In this document: positions 1 to 5,221 of the stretch, one piece after another
Layout: each line of letters opens with the position of its first letter
Position numbering within the stretch: the stretch's first letter is position 1
Program-made: the position numbers and the translations under genes
Source: Microbacterium sp.
Lineage (GTDB): Bacteria > Actinomycetota > Actinomycetes > Actinomycetales > Microbacteriaceae
Reading direction: 5' to 3'
Assembly: GCA_031286555.1 (NCBI GenBank)
Contig: JAITUD010000014.1
Location: forward strand, 1-6,905
DNA: 6,905 nt
The notes under the pieces: generated by a model
Told to the model about the DNA's origin: nothing
Database searches by the model: none
Seen by the model: the letters and a program-made list of their open reading frames with translations, nothing else

Positions 1-399
1 ACGATCATCACCTACGGTGCGATGGTGCAGACCGCGCTGGACGCCGCCGAGGCGGCGGCCGATGAGGGCACCTCTCTCGAGGTCATCGACCTGCGCTCGC
101 TCTCGCCGATCGACTACGACACCGTGGATGCCGCCGTGCGGCGCACCGGCCGAGTGGTCGTCGCCCACGAGGCCTCCCGCGAGGCGGGGCTGGCGGCCGA
201 GGTGATCGCGAGCATCACCGAGCACTGCTTCGAGTACCTGGAGTCCGCCCCGCTGCGGGTCACCGGGCACGACATCCCCTACCCGCCCGCGAAGCTCGAG
301 AAGTTCCACCTGCCCGACCTGGATCGCATCCTGGACGCGGTCGACCGGGTGATGGATCGTCCGAACAGCCTCACCGGAGCGATGGGGGAGCAGGCATGA
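1..399 (+). CDS. bkdB: Branched-chain 2-oxoacid dehydrogenase E1 component, beta subunit (3' end only)
   Basis: The reading frame is open from the first base, so the gene starts upstream; 132 residues and the stop are visible. They form the C-terminal transketolase-type domain of a heterotetrameric E1, which helps bind thiamine diphosphate at the alpha/beta interface and contacts E2. Recognisable stretches are VIDLRSLSPID, VVVAHEASREAGLAAE and the family-typical tail IPYPPAKLEKFHLPD. Related E1-beta subunits are about 325-340 residues, so roughly 200 are missing on the left. The complex oxidatively decarboxylates 2-oxoacids derived from Val, Leu and Ile. Actinobacteria normally use a one-chain E1 (AceE) for pyruvate, so a two-chain E1 points to the branched-chain complex. 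Substrate is inferred and not proven; a pyruvate or acetoin complex is the alternative. The stop overlaps the E2 start (ATGA, 396-399). Confidence 0.92.
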   Translation, partial: TIITYGAMVQTALDAAEAAADEGTSLEVIDLRSLSPIDYDTVDAAVRRTGRVVVAHEASREAGLAAEVIASITEHCFEYLESAPLRVTGHDIPYPPAKLEKFHLPDLDRILDAVDRVMDRPNSLTGAMGEQA

Positions 400-1739
400 T
401 CGCGGAGTTCCGTCTTCCCGACCTCGGTGAGGGGCTCACCGAGGCCGAGGTGGTGCAGTGGCTGGTGCAGCCCGGTGACACCGTGGCGCTCAATCAGACG
501 CTGGCCGAGGTCGAGACGGCCAAGGCCGTCGTCGAGCTGCCGTCGCCCTATGAGGGCACGGTGTCGTCGCTGCACGCCGACGCCGGTGAGACGATCGCCG
601 TCGGCGCGCCCCTGATCGCCTTCGAGGTCGAGGGTGCGGAGGATGCCGCACCCGAGGCGCCGTCGGAGGAGAAGGCGCAGCCGAACCTCGTCGGCTACGG
701 GGCCGCGCCTGCGGCATCAGGCCGTCCGGCGCGCCGAACCCGCCGTTCCGGTGGGGCGCCTGCCGTCGCAGCGGATGCCGCGGTGATCGAGGCCGCTCCG
801 CACGACGTGCTGCCCGAGGCGCCGATGGAACCGGCGGTCGGGGAGCGTCCCCGCTCGACCCCGCCGGTCCGCGCGCACGCCAAGCGACTCGGTGTCGACC
901 TGACGCTCATCGCGGCGGAGGTCGGCGACCGGGTGATCACGCGTGCCGACGTGGACGCCTACGCCCAGCGCGTCGGTGCTGGGCCGACGCCGGCCGCCCA
1001 GGAGTCCCCGCTCGCCGCGCAGGCATTCCCTGCGGACGGCATTCGCGAGACCCGCATCCCGATCCGCGGCGTGCGCAAGCACACCGCGGCAGCGATGGTG
1101 CAGAGTGCGTTCACCGCACCGCACGTGACCTGCTTCCACACCGTCGACGTCACGGCGATGATGGACCTGATCGCCGAGCTGAAGGCCGACCGCGCCCTTG
1201 CGGAGCACAGGATCGGCCCGCTGGTGCTGATCGCGAAAGCCGTCTGCCTGGCACTGCAGAACAACCCGTCACTCAATGCTCACTGGGATGAGGCCGCGGG
1301 CGAGATCGTGCAGTACCACTACGTGGACCTCGGCATCGCGGCGGCCACCGAGCGGGGCCTGATCGTGCCGAACATCCGTGATGCGGACCGCCTCGGCCTC
1401 ACCGGCATCGCCGATGCGCTGCAGGCGCTGACCGCGACCGCGCGCTCGGGGAAGACCAGCCCGGCGGAGCTCGCCGGCGGCACGTTCTCGATCACGAACA
1501 TCGGAGTGTTCGGCATCGACGCGGGCACTCCGATCCTGCCTCCTGGCCAGTCCGGCATCCTCGCCGTCGGCGCTGTGCGCCGCCAGCCCTGGGAATACCG
1601 GGGCGAGATCGCCCTGCGTCAGATGATGACGCTGAGCGTGTCCTTCGATCACCGTCTGGTCGACGGTGCTGAAGGGGCGAAGTTCCTCAAGGATGTCGCG
1701 GACATCCTCGAGCAGCCCGGCCGCGCAATGCTCTATTGA
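396..1739 (+). CDS. bkdC: Dihydrolipoamide acyltransferase, E2 of branched-chain 2-oxoacid dehydrogenase
   Basis: E2 core enzyme of 447 residues that moves the acyl group from E1 through a swinging lipoyl arm to CoA in the cytoplasm. Residues 3-79 are one lipoyl domain with the lipoyl lysine K43 in VETAKAVVELPSP. Residues 80-152 are an Ala/Pro-rich linker containing NLVGYG (97-102) and an Arg cluster (110-117). Residues 153-190 are a peripheral-subunit-binding domain. Residues about 217-445 are the catalytic acyltransferase domain, ending in SFDHRLVDG with H419 and D423 as the catalytic pair. The start is supported by a GGGGGAG ribosome site (384-390) five bases upstream and by the ATGA overlap with E1-beta, implying translational coupling. 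The binding-domain signature usually written GTGxxGRI is degenerate here (AAEVGDRV, 173-180). The E3 gene is not in the window. The family is certain; branched-chain specificity is likely. Confidence 0.93.
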   Translation: MIAEFRLPDLGEGLTEAEVVQWLVQPGDTVALNQTLAEVETAKAVVELPSPYEGTVSSLHADAGETIAVGAPLIAFEVEGAEDAAPEAPSEEKAQPNLVGYGAAPAASGRPARRTRRSGGAPAVAADAAVIEAAPHDVLPEAPMEPAVGERPRSTPPVRAHAKRLGVDLTLIAAEVGDRVITRADVDAYAQRVGAGPTPAAQESPLAAQAFPADGIRETRIPIRGVRKHTAAAMVQSAFTAPHVTCFHTVDVTAMMDLIAELKADRALAEHRIGPLVLIAKAVCLALQNNPSLNAHWDEAAGEIVQYHYVDLGIAAATERGLIVPNIRDADRLGLTGIADALQALTATARSGKTSPAELAGGTFSITNIGVFGIDAGTPILPPGQSGILAVGAVRRQPWEYRGEIALRQMMTLSVSFDHRLVDGAEGAKFLKDVADILEQPGRAMLY

Positions 1740-1748
1740 CCGACGGAG

Positions 1749-2351
1749 TCAGTCGACGGTGCTGTCGGCGAGAAGCGCGGAGAGCGCCATCGCCGACAGC
1801 ACCCGCGCGGTCTCGGCGTGTGCGCGCGCGGATGACCGGGTGGAGTGCGGCGTGGAGTTGATCAGGCCGAAACAGGCCTGCACCCGCAGGCGCTGATCCT
1901 CGGGGTTTCCCGCGCGCAGCTGGGTGAGGGCGTCGATCCAGAGATCGATGTAGGTGCGCTGCAGACGGCGGACCTCGGCCCGATCGGCGTCGGCCAGATG
2001 AGCGACATCCCGGTCCTGCACGCGGATCACATCGGCGTTGCCCAGCGCGAACTCGACGTGGAAGCCGATCAGGGCGCGCATGCGGTGCGGGGCATCCGTC
2101 TCCGCCTCGGAGACGCGGGTGCCGCCGCTGACGAGATCGGCGCTGACCTGCGTGAGCACGGCCCCGAGCAGCGCCTGCTTGCCGGGGAAGTGCCGGTACA
2201 CCGCGGGCCCGGAGATGCCCACGGCGGCGCCGATCTCCTCCAGGCTCACCCCTGAATACCCGCGCGCGGCGAACAGTCTCGCGGCGGCCTCCAGGAGCGC
2301 ATCGGTGCGCTCGGCCTTGGCGCGGTCGCGCGCCGTGCTCGTGCTCGTCAT
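1749..2351 (-). CDS. TetR/AcrR-family transcriptional regulator, possible repressor of branched-chain oxoacid catabolism
   Basis: The 200-residue protein has a TetR N-terminal DNA-binding domain (about 12-60) with helix-turn-helix SLEEIGAAVGISGPAVYRHF (36-55), followed by an all-helical ligand and dimer domain. The C-terminal part carries FGLINSTPHS (161-170), which I associate from memory with actinobacterial TetR proteins beside acyl-CoA or branched-chain catabolic genes. M. tuberculosis Rv2506 (BkaR), near its bkd genes, is a candidate relative; orthology is unchecked. The ATG at 2351 is supported by a GAGGA ribosome site (2360-2364 on the complement) eight bases upstream. A perfect palindrome lies 22 bases upstream of the start, as expected for autorepression. 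The gene converges on the E2 gene with nine bases between the stops and no visible terminator. The effector is unknown; an acyl-CoA or oxoacid is a guess from context. Confidence 0.9.
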   Translation of the reverse strand: MTSTSTARDRAKAERTDALLEAAARLFAARGYSGVSLEEIGAAVGISGPAVYRHFPGKQALLGAVLTQVSADLVSGGTRVSEAETDAPHRMRALIGFHVEFALGNADVIRVQDRDVAHLADADRAEVRRLQRTYIDLWIDALTQLRAGNPEDQRLRVQACFGLINSTPHSTRSSARAHAETARVLSAMALSALLADSTVD

Positions 2352-2373
2352 CGCAGCAGTCCTCGCAGTTTCG

Positions 2374-2391
2374 GGTTAGTGAACACTAACC
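2374..2391. promoter_or_regulatory. Probable TetR operator: perfect 8-2-8 inverted repeat
   Basis: GGTTAGTG-AA-CACTAACC is a perfect inverted repeat with a two-base centre. The symmetry almost continues outward as TTTCG on the left and CGAAA on the right, offset by one extra G on the left. It lies in the 83-base gap between the phosphatase stop and the tetR start, 22 bases from the tetR ATG, where a promoter or initial transcribed region should be. It is A/T-richer than its surroundings. Size, symmetry and position fit a TetR dimer site. The two-base loop and lack of a following T-run argue against a terminator. I found no second copy in the window. Confidence 0.75.
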
Positions 2392-2434
2392 GAAATCGGG
2401 ATGCCGCCACGAGAATGTGACGGAGCCGTGATGC

Positions 2435-3019
2435 TCAGGCGGGCACGGCGTCGTGGAGGCGCAGCCCTCCGCCATCCATCGCGAACGTGTAGACGGAGCC
2501 GTTCGCGATCCGCTCGCCCGGGGCGGGCAGCGCCCCGCCGGATGTGTGCTCGAGCAGGGCCCTGATCACGCCGCCGTGCGTGCAGACCAGGACCGACTCG
2601 CTGCGCGGTGCGGAGCGACGCCGGGCCGCACGGTCGATGCGCGCGAGCGAGTCCAGTGCCCGAGTCGTGAGCTGCTGCACGGTCTCGGCTCCGGGGATGT
2701 CGTCTCGGCTGCCGGGGTAGCGCTCCTTGTACTGCTCCCAGAGCAGCCCCTCGGCCTCGCCGAACTCGTGCTCGCGCATGCCGTTCGTGAGCACCGGCGC
2801 CGGCAGGCCCAGCTGCTCCGCGATGATCGACGCGGTCTCCTGGGCGCGCGTCAGCGGGCTGGCGTAGACGTGATCGAAGCGCAGGCCGGACAGCTGGGAA
2901 GCCGCGTCCCGTGCCTGCGCCCGTCCGGTGTCGTTCAGCGGGATGTCGGTGGAGCCCTGAATGCGGCCCTCCAGGTTCCAGTCGGTCTGGCCATGGCGCA
3001 CAAGAGTCAGAAGGGTCAC
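2435..3019 (-). CDS. Histidine phosphatase family protein (phosphoglycerate-mutase-like)
   Basis: The 194-residue cytoplasmic enzyme of the histidine phosphatase superfamily hydrolyses phosphate esters through a phosphohistidine. The N-terminal signature LVRHGQTDWN gives R8 and nucleophile H9. SPLTRAQETA supplies the phosphate-binding R58, REHEFGEAEG the likely proton donor E83, and VCTHGGVIRALL the second histidine H148. All catalytic positions are present, so it should be active. The substrate cannot be read from sequence; members act on sugar phosphates, nucleotides, cofactor intermediates or phosphoproteins. It starts with GTG at 3019 inside the stop of the sirtuin gene (GTGA, 3016-3019) and lacks a convincing ribosome site, so translation probably depends on coupling to the sirtuin. 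Its end is followed by the 83-base gap holding the tetR operator, with no clear terminator. Confidence 0.92.
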   Translation of the reverse strand: MTLLTLVRHGQTDWNLEGRIQGSTDIPLNDTGRAQARDAASQLSGLRFDHVYASPLTRAQETASIIAEQLGLPAPVLTNGMREHEFGEAEGLLWEQYKERYPGSRDDIPGAETVQQLTTRALDSLARIDRAARRRSAPRSESVLVCTHGGVIRALLEHTSGGALPAPGERIANGSVYTFAMDGGGLRLHDAVPA

Positions 3020-3849
3020 CCGGCGAGCCTATCGGCGAGACCTGAGAGGACCTCGCTCGTGCCTCCGCGGACGACGGCGTCGGCCCAGGCATCCGCTCTC
3101 GTCGGCTCGTGGTTGACCAGCACGATCGGGATGCCGCGCCGCCGCGCGCGCTCGATCACACGGATGCCGGAGTTGACCGTGAGCGACGTGCCGGCGACCA
3201 GCATCGCGTCGGATGCGTGCACCAGCGACTCCGAGATGCGGAACCGGTCTGCCGGAACGAACTCGCCGAAGAAGACGACATCGGGTTTCAGCATGCCGCC
3301 GCAGACCGTGCACGGCGGGATGATGAAGCCGTCCGTGCTCTCGGGCGCGACGTCGCCGTCGGGGTTCATGACGATGTTCTCGGGGACGGTGATCCAGGGG
3401 TTGAGCTGTTCGATGCGCGTGCCGATGTCGCGGCGGTCGAAGATCTGCCGGCAGTCCAGGCACTGCACCCGGCGCATCGTGCCGTGGATCTCGACCACAC
3501 GCGTGCTGCCCGCGCTCAGGTGCAGGCCGTCGACGTTCTGCGTCACGACGCCGGTCACCGAGCCGGCGCGCTCCATCGTCGCGAGCGCACGGTGCCCGGA
3601 GTTCGGCTGCACGGAGGTGAAGGTGCGCCAGCCGAGGTGCCCTCCCACCCAGTACCGGCGGCGCGCCGCCTCGTCGGCGAGGTAGGTCTGGATCGTCATC
3701 GGGTTCGCGCGGGTGCGCGCGCCGGCACCACGATAGGCCGGGATGCCGGAGTCTGTGGAGATCCCCGCACCTGTGAGCACTGCCGTACGGCGCCCCTCCA
3801 GTACTGCTGCGGCCTCGTCTATCTGCTTCTCGCTCGCCCCCGTGTCCAC
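3016..3849 (-). CDS. Sir2-family NAD-dependent protein deacylase (sirtuin), class II / SIRT4-like
   Basis: The 277-residue sirtuin removes acyl groups from protein lysines using NAD. Visible elements are the NAD-binding GAGISTDSGIP (27-37), VTQNVDGLH (102-110), catalytic H122 in EIHGT, a four-cysteine zinc site (C130, C133, C180, C183), KPDVVFFGE (188-196), GTSLTV (220-225) and NHEPT (246-250). Several stretches recall vertebrate SIRT4 and other class II sirtuins: RRRYW (63-67) followed by a GW pair, the QPN motif, LNPW (149-152) and PDGDV (163-167) before the second cysteine pair. SIRT4 is reported to act on lipoyl, glutaryl-type and methylglutaconyl-type lysines; that is family knowledge. 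The usual Asp of GIPDYRG is Ala38 here. The GTG start has no ribosome site but sits exactly six bases after TAGACT, suggesting a leaderless mRNA. It is first in a pair with the histidine phosphatase and divergent from the RNA methyltransferase gene. Confidence 0.94.
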   Translation of the reverse strand: MDTGASEKQIDEAAAVLEGRRTAVLTGAGISTDSGIPAYRGAGARTRANPMTIQTYLADEAARRRYWVGGHLGWRTFTSVQPNSGHRALATMERAGSVTGVVTQNVDGLHLSAGSTRVVEIHGTMRRVQCLDCRQIFDRRDIGTRIEQLNPWITVPENIVMNPDGDVAPESTDGFIIPPCTVCGGMLKPDVVFFGEFVPADRFRISESLVHASDAMLVAGTSLTVNSGIRVIERARRRGIPIVLVNHEPTRADAWADAVVRGGTSEVLSGLADRLAG

Positions 3850-3855
3850 TCCGCG

Positions 3856-3861
3856 AGTCTA
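3856..3861 (-). promoter_or_regulatory. Candidate -10 element for a leaderless sirtuin mRNA
   Basis: On the complement, TAGACT is followed by six bases and then the GTG start at 3849. This TAnnnT-N6-RTG layout places the transcription start at or next to the start codon, as in many actinobacterial leaderless genes. No Shine-Dalgarno sequence is present. The -35 region at 17 bases (complement TTCCCG, 3879-3884) is poor. Confidence 0.6.
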
Positions 3862-3865
3862 GGGT

Positions 3866-3877
3866 CACCGTCCGGTG
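3866..3877. promoter_or_regulatory. Palindrome at the exact centre of a 44-base divergent promoter region
   Basis: CACCG-TC-CGGTG is a perfect 5-2-5 inverted repeat. Its centre (3871.5) coincides with the midpoint of the space between the two divergent start codons (3850-3893), and it sits between the two candidate -10 elements. It could be an operator serving both genes. It is short, and in DNA this G+C-rich such repeats also occur by chance, so the call is tentative. Confidence 0.35.
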
Positions 3878-3881
3878 GCGG

Positions 3882-3887
3882 GAAGAT
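3882..3887 (+). promoter_or_regulatory. Candidate -10 element for the RNA methyltransferase gene
   Basis: GAAGAT is followed by six bases and then the ATG at 3894, the same spacing as at the sirtuin, GNAT and EamA starts. It keeps the A at position 2 and T at position 6 but has G at position 1. GGGAAG (3880-3885), eight bases from the ATG, could instead be a weak ribosome site, so a leadered mRNA is not excluded. Confidence 0.4.
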
Positions 3888-3893
3888 GGTCGT

Positions 3894-4697
3894 ATGCATC
3901 TCATCGCCGTCGACGACCCCGACGACCCGCGGCTCGACGACTACCGCTCGCTCACCGATGTCGCGCTGCGGCGCGCGCAGGAGACCGAGCGCGGGCTCTA
4001 CATGGCCGAGTCGCCGAAGGTGATCGAGCGCGCGCTGGCGGCGGGACACAGCCCGAGATCCGTACTGGTGCAGCAGAAGTGGGTCGATCAGGTGCGCGCG
4101 ATGGTCCCGGAGGGGACGACCGTCTTCGTCGTGCCGGATGCCGTGTCGGAGGCGCTCACCGGGTTCGCGGTGCATCGCGGCGCGCTGGCGGCGATGCACA
4201 GGCCGGAGCTGCCGTCCGTGGCCGAGCTGGTGAGCGAGTTGCCTGCGCGCTCTCGCGTGGCCGTGCTGGAGGGGCTCACCGACCACGCGAACGTCGGGGC
4301 GCTGTTCCGCTCGGCGGCGGCGCTCGGCATCGGCGCCGTGCTGGTGTCGCCGGCCTGCGCGGATCCGCTGTATCGGCGGTCCGTGCGGGTATCGATGGGG
4401 ACGGTTTTCCAGGTGCCCTGGACTCGGATCGCCGACTGGTCCTTCGGGATCGCGGAGCTGAAGGACGCCGGGTATCTCGTCGCCGGTATGACGCTGGGGG
4501 ACGGCGCGGTGCCGCTCGACGAACTCGTCGCCGAGGACCCGGCGCGGCTCGCGCTGATGTTCGGCAACGAGGGCGACGGACTGACCGCCGCCACAGATGC
4601 GATGCTCGAGCGGCGCGTCATCATCCCGATGATGGGCGGGGTGGACTCGCTGAACGTGGCCGCGGCTTCCGCCGTCGCGTTCTACGCGACCCGCTGA
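3894..4697 (+). CDS. SpoU/TrmH-family (SPOUT) RNA 2'-O-ribose methyltransferase
   Basis: The 267-residue protein uses S-adenosylmethionine to methylate a ribose 2'-OH in rRNA or tRNA. An N-terminal substrate-binding region (about 15-105, including the RRAQETERGLYMAESPKVIE stretch) precedes the SPOUT domain. Motif 1 is LTDHANVGALFRSAAALG (128-145), with the conserved N133 and R139. Motif 2 is LMFGNEGDGL (221-230). Motif 3 is DSLNVAAASAVAFY (251-264), which closes the trefoil-knot SAM pocket. All three are intact. The exact RNA target is not deducible; actinobacterial members are usually annotated only as RNA methyltransferase. The ATG at 3894 gives the expected N-terminus. The gene is divergent from the sirtuin across 44 bases and is followed after 20 bases by the GNAT gene. 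Confidence 0.93.
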   Translation: MHLIAVDDPDDPRLDDYRSLTDVALRRAQETERGLYMAESPKVIERALAAGHSPRSVLVQQKWVDQVRAMVPEGTTVFVVPDAVSEALTGFAVHRGALAAMHRPELPSVAELVSELPARSRVAVLEGLTDHANVGALFRSAAALGIGAVLVSPACADPLYRRSVRVSMGTVFQVPWTRIADWSFGIAELKDAGYLVAGMTLGDGAVPLDELVAEDPARLALMFGNEGDGLTAATDAMLERRVIIPMMGGVDSLNVAAASAVAFYATR

Positions 4698-4705
4698 GAG
4701 CCGCC

Positions 4706-4711
4706 TACGAT
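4706..4711 (+). promoter_or_regulatory. Candidate -10 element for a leaderless GNAT mRNA
   Basis: TACGAT lies in the 20-base gap after the methyltransferase stop and is followed by exactly six bases and GTG at 4718. It matches TAnnnT fully. No ribosome site precedes the GTG, and no good -35 is seen at 16-18 bases, where the DNA is the coding end of the methyltransferase. An own promoter for the GNAT gene is therefore likely, in addition to read-through. Confidence 0.6.
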
Positions 4712-4717
4712 GGACCG

Positions 4718-5221
4718 GTGATTCCGCCCAGCACCGAACGTCTCCGCTTCCGCCCCATGCAGCCCGCTGATCTCGATCTCATGGCCGGCATGCTCGGTGA
4801 TCCGGAGGTCATGCGCTTCTATCCCGCGCCGAAGACGCGTGAGCAGGCGGCCGCCTGGATCGCCTGGAACGAGCGGAACTACGCGGAGCACGGGTTCGGG
4901 CTGTGGATCGTGGAGACCCACGACGGTCAGTTCGTCGGCGACTGCGGGCTGACCTGGCAGGAGGTCAACGGTGTCCGGAGGCTGGAGGTCGGCTACCACG
5001 TCGTGGCGGCCCTGCAGGGTCGCGGATACGCCACGGAGGCGGCGACCGCCTGTCGGGACTACGCGCGCGACGTGTTGGATGCCCCCGAGCTGATCGCCAT
5101 CATCCACCCGGACAACAGCGCGTCGGAGGGCGTCGCACGCAAGCTGGGAATGCAGCGGCTGGATGACGATCACGGCGGGAGCATCCCGGTCCGGACGGTG
5201 CTGGGGATGCGATTCTCATGA
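4718..5221 (+). CDS. GNAT-family N-acetyltransferase (RimJ/RimL-like)
   Basis: The 167-residue protein of the Acetyltransf_3 / RimJ-RimL type transfers an acetyl group from acetyl-CoA to an amine. It begins with the typical TERLRFRPMQPADLD strand-helix. The pyrophosphate-binding loop is LQGRGYATEA (99-108) after the LEVGYHV strand. HPDNSAS (130-136) and VARKLGMQ (139-146) are the usual C-terminal motif. The substrate could be a protein N-terminus, an amino acid, a polyamine or an antibiotic; nothing in the sequence decides. The GTG start at 4718 is chosen because TERLRFRP is the normal N-terminus of the family, a TACGAT box precedes it, and the frame upstream of it is antisense-like noise. 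It overlaps the EamA gene by six bases, tail to tail. Confidence 0.9.
   Translation: MIPPSTERLRFRPMQPADLDLMAGMLGDPEVMRFYPAPKTREQAAAWIAWNERNYAEHGFGLWIVETHDGQFVGDCGLTWQEVNGVRRLEVGYHVVAALQGRGYATEAATACRDYARDVLDAPELIAIIHPDNSASEGVARKLGMQRLDDDHGGSIPVRTVLGMRFS

Noticed and set aside
2405..2434. Small ACGG-AG-CCGT inverted repeat after the phosphatase stop as a terminator
   Set aside because: Only four base pairs with a two-base loop and no T-run in the direction of transcription.
2376..3092. 238-codon - strand frame overlapping the phosphatase gene
   Set aside because: Shadow frame with Arg/Pro/Gly bias. The real phosphatase frame has all catalytic motifs.
3875..4717. An open frame continuous with the GNAT gene that would make a 448-residue fusion protein
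   Set aside because: The part before 4718 is an Arg/Ala/Gly-rich shifted reading of the RNA methyltransferase gene. The family N-terminus and a leaderless-type start support a separate GNAT gene from 4718.
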